From Novosphingobium sp. PC22D (lineage in GTDB: Bacteria; Pseudomonadota; Alphaproteobacteria; Sphingomonadales; Sphingomonadaceae), in the NCBI RefSeq assembly GCF_002556635.1, contig NZ_MWMO01000001.1:372001-436000 (forward strand): a stretch of 64,000 bases of DNA, given 5' to 3'. The notes below the pieces were generated by a model. The model ran no database searches. It worked only from the letters and a program-made list of their open reading frames with translations, and was not told where the DNA came from. Position numbers and translations under genes: made by a program. This document shows, piece after piece, positions 27,080 through 36,336 of this stretch. How positions within the stretch are numbered: the stretch's first letter is position 1; each line of letters begins with the position of its first letter.

Positions 27080-29374
27080 ATGGACGAGTCCCACGACCAG
27101 CAATCCGCGACGCAACCCGATATCGCGGGGGTCGAGTCCTACGACGGACCGGCGGGCGGCTGGGGCGCGCTCAAGGCCGTGGCGCTCGCGGTGCGCGACC
27201 AGATGGGCGCGTCCACCGATACGCGCGCGCTGCTCAAGGTGAACCAGCCGACGGGCTTCGACTGTCCCGGCTGCGCCTGGCCGGATCCCAAGCACACCTC
27301 CTCGTTCGAGTTCTGCGAGAACGGCGCCAAGGCGGTGACCTGGGAGGCCACGGCCAAGCGCGCCGACCCCGATTTCTTCGCCCGCCATTCCGTCGCCGAG
27401 CTGTGGGAGTGGAGCGACCATGCGCTCGAGGACGCGGGCCGGCTCACCCATCCGCTGCGCTATGACGAGGCGAGCGACCGCTTCGTCGCGGTTTCGTGGG
27501 ACGAGGCGTTCGCGCGGATCGGCGCGGGCCTGCGCGCGCTCGACGATCCCAACAAGTGCGAGTTCTATTGCTCGGGCCGCGCCTCCAACGAGGCGGCGTT
27601 CCTCTACCAGCTCATGGCGCGTGCCTATGGCACGAACAATTTCCCCGACTGCTCGAACATGTGCCACGAGGCGACGAGCGTCGGCCTGCCCCAGTCGATC
27701 GGCATCGGCAAGGGCACGGTGACGCTGGACGATTTCGACGCGTGCGACGCGATCTTCTGCATCGGCCACAATCCGGGAACCAACCATCCCCGGATGCTCG
27801 ATACGCTGGCGGCGGCGGCGAGGCGCGGCACGCCGATCGTCGTCGCCAATCCGATGAAGGAGCGCGGGCTGGAGCGGTTCAAGTCGCCGCAGCATCCCGC
27901 CGAAATGCTCTCGCCGCGCGCCACCCAGCTCGCCTCGGCCTATCATCAGGTCCGCGTCGGCGGCGACAGCGCGATGCTCAAGGGCATCATGAAGGCGCTG
28001 TTCGAGGCCGACGCGGCCGACCTCGCCAGCGGCGGCGAGGGCCTGCTCGACCGCGCGTTCATCGCCGAGCATACGCTCGGGATCGACGAGCTGCGCGCCG
28101 ATGTCGAGGCGATCGCCTGGGACGAGATCGTGCGCCGCTCCGGCCTCGAGCGCGCGGCGATCGAGAGCATGGCGCGCACCTACTGGAGCGCGCAAAATGT
28201 GATCGTGTGCTATGGCATGGGCATCACCCAGCATGCCAACGGCACCCAGAACGTGCAGCAGATCGCCAACCTGCTGCTGCTGCGCGGTAACATCGGCAAG
28301 CCCGGCGCGGGCATCTGCCCGCTTCGCGGCCATTCGAATGTGCAGGGCGACCGCACCGTCGGCATCACCGAGATTCCGGGCGAGGCGATGCTGGCGCGGC
28401 TCGACGAGCGCTTCGGCATCACCAGCCCGCGCGCGCATGGCCATGCCGCGGTCGAGGCGCTCGTCGCGATGCGCGAGAAGCGTTCGCGCGCGTGCATCTC
28501 GCTGGGCGGCAATCTCGCGATGGCGATGCCCGATCCGGAGGCCTGCTTCGAGGCCTTTCGCGGGCTCGATCTCTCGGTCAACGTCCTGACCAAGTTCAAC
28601 CGCACCTGCCTGCTGCTCGCGAAAGAGACGATCGTCCTGCCCTGCCTCGGACGGACCGAACGCGACGTCCAGGCCGAGGGGGAACAGTGGGTCACGGTCG
28701 AGGATTCGATGTCGATGGTCCACGCCTCGCGCGGCTCGCTCAAGCCCGCCGCGGACGATCTCAGGTCCGAGCCGGCGATCGTCGCGGGCATGGCCAGGGC
28801 GGCGCTGCCCGACACGCCGATCGACTGGGACTGGCTCGTCGCCGACTACGACCGCATCCGCGATGCGATCGAGGCGGTGTTTCCCGACTTTCGCGACTTC
28901 AATGTCCGCGCGCGCCGCAAGGGCGGCTTCCGCCTCACCGTCGGCGCGTCGCAGCGGCAATGGAACACGCCTTCGGGCAAGGCGCATTTCATCGCCCATC
29001 CGCTGAGCGGCGCCACGGGCGATGCCGGGACGCTGATCCTCACGACCGTGCGCAGCCATGATCAGTACAACACCACGATCTACGGCATGAACGACCGCTA
29101 TCGCGGGATTTCGGGGCGCCGCGACGTGATCTTCGCCAATGCCGAGGATCTGGCCGATCTCGGCCTGCGTCATGGCGACAAGGTGGATGTCGACGCGGGT
29201 CCCGGCCGGGTGCTTGAGGGCTTCACCCTCGTCGCCCATGCCATCGCGCGCGGATCGCTGGCGGCCTACTATCCCGAGGCCAATTGCCTCGTCCCGCTCG
29301 ACGATCACGACGAACTGAGCGGCACGCCGTCTTACAAGTCCGTCCACGTCACGCTGCGGCCCGCCTCCCGGTGA
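27080..29374 (+). CDS. FdhF/YdeP-family molybdopterin oxidoreductase
   Basis: A 764-residue member of the YdeP branch of the DMSO-reductase/formate-dehydrogenase superfamily. DCPGCAWPDP near residue 70 is the characteristic cysteine-containing motif. CSGRASNEAAFLYQLMARAYG, CSNMCHEAT and IGHNPGTNHPRM are typical cofactor-binding segments, with a molydopterin dinucleotide domain at the C-terminus (NDRYRGISGRRDVIF). There is no Tat signal, so it is cytosolic. The downstream fdhD overlaps it by 4 bp, which supports a formate-dehydrogenase-like enzyme needing sulfuration. The physiological substrate of the family is unclear. Confidence 0.9.
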   Translation: MDESHDQQSATQPDIAGVESYDGPAGGWGALKAVALAVRDQMGASTDTRALLKVNQPTGFDCPGCAWPDPKHTSSFEFCENGAKAVTWEATAKRADPDFFARHSVAELWEWSDHALEDAGRLTHPLRYDEASDRFVAVSWDEAFARIGAGLRALDDPNKCEFYCSGRASNEAAFLYQLMARAYGTNNFPDCSNMCHEATSVGLPQSIGIGKGTVTLDDFDACDAIFCIGHNPGTNHPRMLDTLAAAARRGTPIVVANPMKERGLERFKSPQHPAEMLSPRATQLASAYHQVRVGGDSAMLKGIMKALFEADAADLASGGEGLLDRAFIAEHTLGIDELRADVEAIAWDEIVRRSGLERAAIESMARTYWSAQNVIVCYGMGITQHANGTQNVQQIANLLLLRGNIGKPGAGICPLRGHSNVQGDRTVGITEIPGEAMLARLDERFGITSPRAHGHAAVEALVAMREKRSRACISLGGNLAMAMPDPEACFEAFRGLDLSVNVLTKFNRTCLLLAKETIVLPCLGRTERDVQAEGEQWVTVEDSMSMVHASRGSLKPAADDLRSEPAIVAGMARAALPDTPIDWDWLVADYDRIRDAIEAVFPDFRDFNVRARRKGGFRLTVGASQRQWNTPSGKAHFIAHPLSGATGDAGTLILTTVRSHDQYNTTIYGMNDRYRGISGRRDVIFANAEDLADLGLRHGDKVDVDAGPGRVLEGFTLVAHAIARGSLAAYYPEANCLVPLDDHDELSGTPSYKSVHVTLRPASR

Positions 29375-30144
29375 GCGCTTCCGACCTCCACACCTTCGAC
29401 CTGATCGAGGCCACGGGCAAGGCGCACGCGCAGGCGCGCGCGATCGCGCGGGAGGTCCCGGTCGCGATCGAGCTGAACGGCATCGGCTATGCCGTGCTCA
29501 TGGCCAGCGCCGACGACCTGGAGGATCTCGCCTACGGCTTCGCGCGAAGCGAGCGCCTGATCGAGACCGCCGGGCAAGTCGAATACGTCGCCATCCACCA
29601 TGCCGAGCAGGGCGTGATCGTGCGGATCGGGCTGGAGGACGAGGCGGCCGCGCGCATCCATGACCGCGTTCGCCATCGCACGTCCGAATCCTCGTGCGGG
29701 CTTTGCGGGATCGAGAACCTCGAACAGGCGATGCGCCCCCTGCCGCGCCTGCCCGATGCCGCGCGGCCCGAGGAAGGCGCAATCTTCGCCGCTCTCGCCA
29801 CGCTGCGCGAGCACCAGCCGCTCAACCGTGAGACCGGCGCGGTCCACGCGGCGGCGCTCTGCGCGGCGGACGGCGCCATCCGGCTCGTGCGCGAGGATGT
29901 CGGCCGGCACAATGCCTTCGACAAGCTGATCGGCGCGATGCTGCGGCAGGGGCTCGGCTGGGACGGCGGCTTCGCGCTGCTCTCGTCGCGGTGCTCGTTC
30001 GAGCTGGTCGAGAAAGCCGCGCTGTCCGGCTGTCCGGCGATGGTCACGATCTCGGCGCCGACCACGCTGGCGCTCGACCGCGCGCGTCAAGCCAACCTGC
30101 CTCTCTATGTGCTGGCCCGGAGTGACAGCCTCCTGCGTGCCTAG
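29371..30144 (+). CDS. fdhD: FdhD sulfurtransferase for formate-dehydrogenase-type enzymes
   Basis: A 257-residue protein with the FdhD CxxC loop (SSCGLCGIENLEQA near residue 110) that carries sulfur from a cysteine desulfurase to the molybdenum cofactor. REDVGRHNAFDKLIGAML and SSRCSFELVEKAALSG are further signatures. The GTG start overlaps the stop of the oxidoreductase gene (GTGA), so the two are coupled. Its end overlaps the convergent ModE-like gene by 4 bp. Confidence 0.93.
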   Translation: MSASDLHTFDLIEATGKAHAQARAIAREVPVAIELNGIGYAVLMASADDLEDLAYGFARSERLIETAGQVEYVAIHHAEQGVIVRIGLEDEAAARIHDRVRHRTSESSCGLCGIENLEQAMRPLPRLPDAARPEEGAIFAALATLREHQPLNRETGAVHAAALCAADGAIRLVREDVGRHNAFDKLIGAMLRQGLGWDGGFALLSSRCSFELVEKAALSGCPAMVTISAPTTLALDRARQANLPLYVLARSDSLLRA

Positions 30145-30515
30145 TGCTGGCTCGGAAGCGGCGCGTCGCGCAGCGCGGACGTGAGCGCAGCCAGCGGCTC
30201 GCCCGCGCTCGCGGTCTTGAGATCGCCTTGCAGCGCGCGATACCATTGCAGGATGCCGCGTCCGAATTCGGTGACGCGCGCCCCGCCCTTGCCGCCCATC
30301 GCCGTTTCCACCAGCGGCATGTCCCAGCAGCGGTTCATGGCATCGACCAGCAGCCAGGTCCGCCGATAGCTCATCCCCAGCGCGCGCCCGGCCCCCGAAA
30401 TCGATCCCTCGCGCTCGATCGCTTCGAGTAGGTCGGCCTTGCCCGGGCCCATGGCGATCTCCTCGCCGCAGTAGATCTGGACCTTGATCTTGCAGGGCCC
30501 GGTGGGTCTGGTCAT
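30141..30515 (-). CDS. ModE N-terminal-like winged helix-turn-helix regulator
   Basis: A 124-residue single-domain protein similar to the DNA-binding domain of ModE (LysR-like fold). The recognition part is GSISGAGRALGMSYRRTWLL, with the usual KGGARVTEFGR segment behind it. It lacks the molybdate-binding MOP domains, so any metal sensing would be indirect. Convergent with the molybdoenzyme/fdhD pair, it may control molybdate-dependent genes. Confidence 0.88.
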   Translation of the reverse strand: MTRPTGPCKIKVQIYCGEEIAMGPGKADLLEAIEREGSISGAGRALGMSYRRTWLLVDAMNRCWDMPLVETAMGGKGGARVTEFGRGILQWYRALQGDLKTASAGEPLAALTSALRDAPLPSQH

Positions 30516-30630
30516 CCTCCAACCTTCCTTTTGGCGCGCGGTCGCGGCGCGCGCGCAAAGGAGTTGGTATGCGGTTTGGACCCGGCTTGCCAGTATCGGG
30601 TATCACCTCATCGGGCGATTTCGGAGCAAT

Positions 30631-31599
30631 TCAGGGCACGGGGCATTCCGGATCGGGGAGCGCGAAACGCGGATCGTCGTCGAGGCTCGTATCGCTCAGG
30701 CTGGCGAGGAAGGCCGCGATCGCGCGCCGGTCCGGCGGGGCGAGGGCGGCGCCGTGATAGGCGAGAACCTCGTCGAAAGTGGCCGCGCTGCCGTCGTGCA
30801 GGTAGGGCGCGGTCGCGGCGACGTTGCGCAGCGGCGGCGTGCGGAACAGCCCGGCATCGGCGGCGCGGCCCGTCTCGCGTGCGAGCCCCTGATCCTCGGC
30901 ATCGGCGCTCCAGCCGGGCAGGCGGTGAAAGGCGCGGTCGGTGAAATCGCGTCCGGCGTGGCAAGATGCGCATCCCGCGCCGCCGGCGAACAGCGCCTCG
31001 CCGCGCGCGGCGGCTGCGGAAAGCGGGGCCTCTCCGGCGTGGGCACGGTCCCAGGCGCTGTCATAGCTGACGATGGTGCGCTCGAATGCGGCCAGCGCGC
31101 GGCTCACCGTGGCGAAGCCGATCGGCGAATCACTCCGCCCCGGGAAGGCGGCATCGAACAGCGCGCGGTAGCACGGGCTCGCCGAAAGCCGGCGGATCAG
31201 TTCGGGCTCGGCGCCGTCCATGCCCATCTCGATCGGGTCGCGTCCGGTCATCGGCACCATCGCCTGCGCCTCGAGCGTCGAGAGGTCGCGGTTCGCCTAG
31301 GTGAGCGGTGCCAGCGCGGCGACGTTGAGCAGGCTCGGCACGTTGCGCAGGCCAGGCTCGCCGTGCGCACCCGGATGCGTCCGCACATTGTCGACGAAAC
31401 CCTGCGCCGGACCATGGCACGACGCGCACGAGAGCGTGCCGTTGATCGAGAGATCGGCGTCGTGGAACAGACGGCGGCCGAGTTCGATCCGCGCGGCGGC
31501 AACTTGTTCGGGGGCGATGGCCCGGCGCTGGGCGTCCCGCGTTGCGGCGGTGATGCCTAAGGCCGCGAAGGCCAGCGCCAGCGCCAGCAGCGGCCTCAC
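30631..31599 (-). pseudogene. Di-heme cytochrome c peroxidase/MauG family gene with an in-frame amber codon
   Basis: The reverse strand encodes a 322-codon exported di-heme protein. It has a GTG start at 31599 coupled to the preceding gene (GTGA), a signal-like N-terminus, the first heme site CASCH at about codon 75 and the second CASCH in the C-terminal half. Codon 101 is TAG (31297-31299) in the context SLLNVAALAPLT-stop-ANRDLSTLEAQAMVP, where the family normally has a tryptophan. A single TGG to TAG change explains it. Both halves are otherwise intact and in the same frame. The upstream fragment would carry one heme only. It may be a recent pseudogene, a sequencing error, or suppressed. 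Confidence 0.85.
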
Positions 31600-32144
31600 G
31601 GCGCGCGGCTGATGAGCAGCGTCATCTCGCGCTCGCCCGCCGCGGAGACTTGCAGCAGGTGTGGACCGGATCGCAGGTCGTAGTCGACGATCTTGGCGAT
31701 GCCCGAGCATTCGGGGCCATGGCCGTGCGCGCTGGAAGCGACGAAAGCGCCGTCCTCGATCACGTCGACCCAGGCGCGACCGTCCTGCGCGACGCGATAG
31801 GTTCCCGGCTCTGCCACGGTGAAGGCGAACAGTCCGCCGAAGCTGACCGAGCCGCCCGGCCTGGCGGGGCGCAGCGCATAGGTGACGGCGGGCGTCCGCC
31901 GTAAGGTTGCGGCATAGGCCGTGCCCGGCACGAGGCTGGCTGTATCGGCGGCGGCCCGGGAAACGGCCGCCGTGACGGGCGCATGCTTCCGCGACCATCC
32001 GGCGAACTCGCCAGACAGCGCGGCGGGACTCGCCGGGCAGGCGGCATCGGGCTGCATGGAAGGCGAAGCGGGCGCGGCCGGTTCGGCGAGAGCGGGCGTC
32101 CCTGCTGCGAGTGCGAACAAAAACATCGTGGCCAGTCGAATCAT
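31596..32144 (-). CDS. Secreted hypothetical protein upstream of the peroxidase gene
   Basis: A 182-residue protein with a signal peptide (MIRLATMFLFALAAGTPALAE) and a strong ribosome-binding site (AGGAGG). I do not recognise the family. The mature part looks like a small beta-rich domain with FAFTVAEPGTYRVAQDGRAW and a C-terminal HLLQVSAAGEREMTLLIS, resembling a carbohydrate-binding-like or Ig-like fold. It contains two cysteines that could form a disulfide (AACPAS and PECSG). It is coupled to the peroxidase gene and divergent from a TonB receptor, so a joint role in periplasmic redox or metal handling is likely. Confidence 0.72.
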   Translation of the reverse strand: MIRLATMFLFALAAGTPALAEPAAPASPSMQPDAACPASPAALSGEFAGWSRKHAPVTAAVSRAAADTASLVPGTAYAATLRRTPAVTYALRPARPGGSVSFGGLFAFTVAEPGTYRVAQDGRAWVDVIEDGAFVASSAHGHGPECSGIAKIVDYDLRSGPHLLQVSAAGEREMTLLISRAP

Positions 32145-32169
32145 GGCTTGCGCCTCCTGTTGAACCCTG

Positions 32170-32193
32170 ATCTATATACCGTGAAATATAGAT
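32170..32193. promoter_or_regulatory. Perfect AT-rich palindrome in a divergent promoter region
   Basis: ATCTATAT-accgtgaa-ATATAGAT has perfect 8-nt arms and an 8-nt spacer. It lies in the 92-bp space between the secreted-protein/peroxidase operon and the TonB-dependent receptor gene. A shared operator for both units is the natural reading, but no regulator gene is adjacent. Confidence 0.55.
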
Positions 32194-32236
32194 AGATGCC
32201 AGGCCATTCCGGCACTCGAGTTCATGGAGGGAAAGC

Positions 32237-34303
32237 ATGAATTACCGCGTTTCCGCGGCCGCAGTCGCTTTGTCCGCGTCGCTGGCAAGCTGCCCCGCAT
32301 GGGCCGCCGATGCCGCCGGGGACGAGACGGGCCGGTTCGAACTTGGCCGGATCGTCGTTGTTGCAACGCGGCAAGCCGAGCCCGATCTTGCGAGCAATAC
32401 GGTCGACGCCGAGGCGATCTACGAGTTCGGGCGGGACTCGCTCGACGATGCTGCCCGGCTCATTCCGGGCGTCACCGCAGGCACATCGGGCAATGCGCGC
32501 AACGAGCGGCTGATCTTCGTGCGGGGCTTCGACCGCTATCAGGTGCCGCTCTCGATCGACGGTATCCGCGTCTACCTGCCCGCCGACGGACGGCTCGATT
32601 ATGGTCGCTTTCTCACGCCCGACATCGCCGAGATTCAGGTGGCCAAGGGCTATGCTTCGGTGCTCGACGGCCCGGGTGCCATGGGCGGCGCGATCAACCT
32701 GGTGACGCGCAAGCCCACCAAGGCGCTCGACGCCGAGGCGCGGGTGAGCCTCAACCTCGACAACGACGTCGACTACGCGGGCTATACCGCCTTCGCCTCG
32801 CTCGGCACACGGCACGAGAATTGGTACGCGCAGGCGAGCTTCGCGCGCAATTTCACCGATCACTGGGACCTCTCGAACCGCTTCGACGCGACCGCCAACG
32901 AGGATCGCGGCGAACGCGACCTCAGCCGCACCGAGGACTGGCGCGCGAGCGCCAAGATCGGCTTCACGCCCAATGCCACCGACGAATATGCGATCAGCGT
33001 CGTAAAGCAGGAGGGTGAGAAGCTGGCGCCGATCCACGTCAGCGATACGAGCGGACTGCGCTATTGGACCTGGCCCTGGTGGGACCTGCAGAACGTCTAT
33101 TTCCTCTCGACCACGCGGATCGCGCCGATCGCCGACCTCAAGCTGCGCGCCTACTACAACACGTTCGAGAACGCGCTGGTCAGCTATGATGACAAGTCGC
33201 TCACCACGCAGACGCGCCCCTATGCGTTCACCAGCGCCTACAGCGACCGCGCCTACGGGGGCTCGGCGCAGCTCGACCTGCGGCCGACGAGCGCCGAGCG
33301 GCTGAGCATCGCCATGCACTATCGCAACGACCGCCACCGCGAGTACCAGGAAAGTTATGCGCCGACGAACTTCGTCGAGCCCTGGCAGACCGACATCGAG
33401 GAAACGTTCAGCGCTGCGATCGAGAACGCCCTGACGCTGACCCCCGCGCTCCAATTCATCGCGGGCGCAAGCTACGACTGGCGGCAGCTACGCCGCGCCG
33501 AAGACTTCACCGAGGGTGCCTTCATCGAATTCGAGCGCCGCAACGGCGGGGCGTTCAATGCGCTGGGCCAACTCGTCTGGACGCCCGACCCCGCGACCAC
33601 GCTGCGGGCCTCGATCTCGTCGCGCGCGCGGTTCCCCACGATCTTCGAGCGGTTCAGCACGCGCTTTGGCGGCGCCGTCTCGAACCCCGGTCTCAATGCC
33701 GAGCGCGCCACGCAGTTCGAACTCGGCGCGGCCCGCGACTTCGGTCGCCTGCGCGTCGAAGCGTCGGGCTGGTATGCGCGGTTGAGCGACGCAATCATCT
33801 CGTTTCCGTTCCTCTACACGACTTGCGACGCGAGGGGGGCCTGCACCGACAACGCGGTCTCGCAGAGTCGCAATCTGGGCAACGGAGACTACTACGGCGC
33901 GGAACTCTCCTTCACCGCCGATGTGTCCCGCAGCCTGAGCGTGGGCGGTAATTACGCTTGGGTCCATCGCAGCCTCGATGATCCCTCGAACGACGCGTTC
34001 CGGCCGACCGGCGTGCCCGAGCATTCTGGCTTCATCTGGGCGAAATGGTCGCCGATCGCTGCCTTTCACCTGATCCCCAACGTCGAGGCCGCCTCCAGCC
34101 GCTGGACGGTCAACACGGCCGGGACCCGCTATTACAAGATCGGCGGTCACGTTCTCGCCAACCTGCGCGCCGATTTCGATGTCACCGACTGGGTGACGTT
34201 CGGCATTGGCGGGCGCAACCTGTTCGACGCGAACTACGCGACGGTGGACGGCTACCCCGAACCGGGCCGCACGCTTTTCTTCAGCCTGCGGGTGAAGACC
34301 TGA
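32237..34303 (+). CDS. TonB-dependent receptor
   Basis: A 688-residue outer-membrane receptor with a signal peptide (to ACPAWAAD), a plug domain (LIFVRGFDRYQVPLSIDGIR and IAEIQVAKGYASVLDGPGAM) and a barrel ending in the usual aromatic-rich strand (TLFFSLRVKT). The ATG follows GGAGGGAAA. The plug style resembles porphyrin/metal/vitamin B12-type receptors more than catecholate ones, but the ligand cannot be told. The divergent di-heme peroxidase and secreted protein suggest metal or heme acquisition. Confidence 0.88.
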   Translation: MNYRVSAAAVALSASLASCPAWAADAAGDETGRFELGRIVVVATRQAEPDLASNTVDAEAIYEFGRDSLDDAARLIPGVTAGTSGNARNERLIFVRGFDRYQVPLSIDGIRVYLPADGRLDYGRFLTPDIAEIQVAKGYASVLDGPGAMGGAINLVTRKPTKALDAEARVSLNLDNDVDYAGYTAFASLGTRHENWYAQASFARNFTDHWDLSNRFDATANEDRGERDLSRTEDWRASAKIGFTPNATDEYAISVVKQEGEKLAPIHVSDTSGLRYWTWPWWDLQNVYFLSTTRIAPIADLKLRAYYNTFENALVSYDDKSLTTQTRPYAFTSAYSDRAYGGSAQLDLRPTSAERLSIAMHYRNDRHREYQESYAPTNFVEPWQTDIEETFSAAIENALTLTPALQFIAGASYDWRQLRRAEDFTEGAFIEFERRNGGAFNALGQLVWTPDPATTLRASISSRARFPTIFERFSTRFGGAVSNPGLNAERATQFELGAARDFGRLRVEASGWYARLSDAIISFPFLYTTCDARGACTDNAVSQSRNLGNGDYYGAELSFTADVSRSLSVGGNYAWVHRSLDDPSNDAFRPTGVPEHSGFIWAKWSPIAAFHLIPNVEAASSRWTVNTAGTRYYKIGGHVLANLRADFDVTDWVTFGIGGRNLFDANYATVDGYPEPGRTLFFSLRVKT

Positions 34304-34352
34304 GCTTCAATGGGGGCGGTGGGCGAGGCCTAACGGTCGGTTAACCTTTCGC

Positions 34353-34700
34353 ATGGCACAATCCCGCGCCATGGAACGCCTGTTCATCACACGCGAAGCG
34401 GATCGCAAGCCCGTCGAGATGACGGCGCAATGCCGTACGCAGAACGGGCTGCGCGACGCCGGGCTGATCTCGGACATCTCGGTCAACGGTTGCTGCGTGC
34501 GCACCAATAGCCTGTTCTTCCGCGTTGGCACGCGCGTCGTCATCCGTCCCGAGGGCCTAGAAGGGCTGACCGGAATCGTGCGCTGGATCGCGGGCGACAA
34601 GGCGGGGGTTCAGTTCGATCACCCGATCTATGCCCCGGTGCTCGAACACCTCGCACAGCGCCATGCGGTGCAGGCGGCGATACGTTTCAACAACGTCTGA
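34353..34700 (+). CDS. PilZ-domain protein
   Basis: A 115-residue single PilZ domain. The cyclic-di-GMP binding pattern is present: an Arg-rich READRKP at the start and DISVNGCCV for the DxSxxG motif about 25 residues later, then GTRVVIRPEGLEGLTGIVRW. No other domain is fused. It probably acts as a small effector of c-di-GMP signalling. No partner gene is evident nearby. Confidence 0.88.
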   Translation: MAQSRAMERLFITREADRKPVEMTAQCRTQNGLRDAGLISDISVNGCCVRTNSLFFRVGTRVVIRPEGLEGLTGIVRWIAGDKAGVQFDHPIYAPVLEHLAQRHAVQAAIRFNNV

Positions 34701-34730
34701 ACAGGGTGCGGCGCCGCCGGCCTTCTTCCG

Positions 34731-35522
34731 CTACCCGCGTTTCGCCGAAGCGAGCGACTGGCCGCGAACCGGATAGCCGTGGCCTTCCGGAATCATCAGC
34801 CACGCTTCGCCGTCACGCTCGGCCGGACTGGCGTGGATGCGGCGCACAGGGTGGCGGGCGATATCGGCGAGCGCGTCGGCATAGCAGGAGTACTGCGCCA
34901 GCCGCTCGAGATTGCGCCGGGTCGGGAAAATCACGCTGATCTCGCCAGTGTCGGCAAGTTCGAGCGCGCGGCTCGCGCTTGCCCAGAACAGGCGCGTGTT
35001 CTCGGTCGCGTCGACCGCCACATCGACCGCGCCGGTGCCGAGATCGGTGACGAAGAAGCGCGTGTCGAAGGCCCGGTCGCGCGGCGGGCACCAATGCGCG
35101 TAGAACTGCAGCCGGAAGGGATCGAGCTGCCAGCCGAACCGTTCGAGCACGGGGGCGAGGGCGCCTTCGCGTTCGAGCATGGCGCGCCCCGCTGCGGCCT
35201 GATCCGCGGTGACCCGATCGCGAGTGGCGATCATGAGGCCGGTTTCCTCAAGCGTCTCGCGAATGGCGGCAATGCGTCCGGCGCCGATTTCCGGCTCCTC
35301 TGCGGGCATGAGCCTGGCGGCCAGCGCGCGATCCTCGGGATCGACGCGTCCGCCGGGAAAGACGGCGGCGCCGCCTGCGAAGCGCAGTTCCTTAGCGCGC
35401 TGCACCATCAGCAATTCGGGCGGGCCGGCCGCGGCCGCCTTGCGGAACACGACGACGGTCGCGGCCGGGACGACCTTGGGGCCGTTGGCGGGCATGGGAC
35501 CGTCGGGAGGATAGACACTCAT
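34731..35522 (-). CDS. Nudix hydrolase
   Basis: A 263-residue Nudix protein. The Nudix box is visible as RFAGGAAVFPGGRVDPEDR followed by GAGRIAAIRETLEETGLMI, which contains the conserved RExxEExG core. The N-terminus (MSVYPPDGPMPANGPKVVPA) and the C-terminal extension with FPTRRNLERLAQY match the larger alphaproteobacterial NUDT19-like branch. Substrate is unknown (NDP-linked compounds, possibly acyl-CoA). Confidence 0.87.
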   Translation of the reverse strand: MSVYPPDGPMPANGPKVVPAATVVVFRKAAAAGPPELLMVQRAKELRFAGGAAVFPGGRVDPEDRALAARLMPAEEPEIGAGRIAAIRETLEETGLMIATRDRVTADQAAAGRAMLEREGALAPVLERFGWQLDPFRLQFYAHWCPPRDRAFDTRFFVTDLGTGAVDVAVDATENTRLFWASASRALELADTGEISVIFPTRRNLERLAQYSCYADALADIARHPVRRIHASPAERDGEAWLMIPEGHGYPVRGQSLASAKRG

Positions 35523-35724
35523 GCCATCGCTCTTGCGCGCAGGCCCCGCCAAGGCAAGGGCGGAGTCGCCCGTATCGTCGACAGGCCGGGTTTGTCGGCA
35601 GGGTTTACAACTCTTTGCGGATGCGCCCGGACGGCTCTGCGCGGAATCGCCATTTTGCGGCGATCTGGTAAACTGGCACGGAGCATGCAATGCTGGTCTC
35701 GTACCCCCAAATGCAGTCTCGAAA

Positions 35725-35759
35725 GAGGCGGGGCCGGTCTAGTCTCCCGGCCCCGCCTC
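35725..35759. other. GC-rich hairpin in the Nudix upstream region
   Basis: The arms AGGCGGGGCCGG (35726-35737) and CCGG-CCCCGCCT are complementary around an 8-nt loop. The surrounding 35523-35964 stretch (about 440 bp) has no gene that I can support and becomes AT-richer near 35848-35880 (TTTATAAGGGTATATACC), which resembles a promoter. There is no clear T-tract, so a terminator is uncertain. Confidence 0.35.
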
Positions 35760-35964
35760 CCCGAGGTTTTCCCTACAAAATCCGGAACGAGCGGCAGGCC
35801 GCCGAAGCCCACGCCAGCGCGACTGCGCCGGGTGCAACAAGCTTCAACCGATTTATAAGGGTATATACCTATTCCGCTGACCAAGTTCCTGGCTGAACGA
35901 GCGTCTGCTATCGGTGGGTCCTGAAGGTAGTCTCAACGGAAGGAAAGTCGTGGTAAGCGGACCC

Positions 35965-36336
35965 TCAGTGACGCTCTTGGGACGACGTTCGGTTGGGCGG
36001 CAAAACACGCCACGAGCGATGGCGCGCCTGTAGTTCGATAAATTCGGAAAGCGGAGCGTCTGGAGACTTCTTCCAGCCTCCCACGCGCTCCAAGTCGTGC
36101 CGGAGCGAGCTTTCGACCACGTCCGCCGTCACCTCATCCACTAGGTCAATCACTCCCACGGACTGGCGGGCCTTGCGGCGAACCTTCCGGTTTTCGCCTG
36201 CTTTCCGAGCGGGAATAGCTTTGCGCGATGCCTTGTCGTTCTCGCCATATGTGTTGCGTCGGTCGTTGAGGTAACTCAGCGCCTTCTTCTCTTGGGGCGA
36301 CCTCGGTTTCTTCCGGCTCATACCTTGATTGTGCAT
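35965..36336 (-). CDS. Basic hypothetical protein in a lower-GC patch
   Basis: A 123-residue, strongly basic protein with a motif-like stretch DRRNTYGENDKASRKAIPAR then KAGENRKVRRKARQ. I recall similar small proteins in other alphaproteobacteria without a known function. The start could be 36336 (MHNQGMSRKK) or 36321 (MSRKKPRS). Its base composition is visibly less GC-rich than the flanks and it lies next to an IS91-type element, suggesting recent acquisition. Confidence 0.6.
   Translation of the reverse strand: MHNQGMSRKKPRSPQEKKALSYLNDRRNTYGENDKASRKAIPARKAGENRKVRRKARQSVGVIDLVDEVTADVVESSLRHDLERVGGWKKSPDAPLSEFIELQARHRSWRVLPPNRTSSQERH

Noticed and set aside
27047..29347. A 766-codon minus-strand frame opposite the molybdoenzyme gene
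   Set aside because: Shadow of the plus-strand gene, which has coupled neighbours and clear motifs; the antisense has none.
35725..35759. GC-rich hairpin considered as a small RNA or riboswitch upstream of the Nudix gene
   Set aside because: Only one stem is seen, with no conserved motif of a known RNA class and no clear T-tract; kept only as a plain hairpin.
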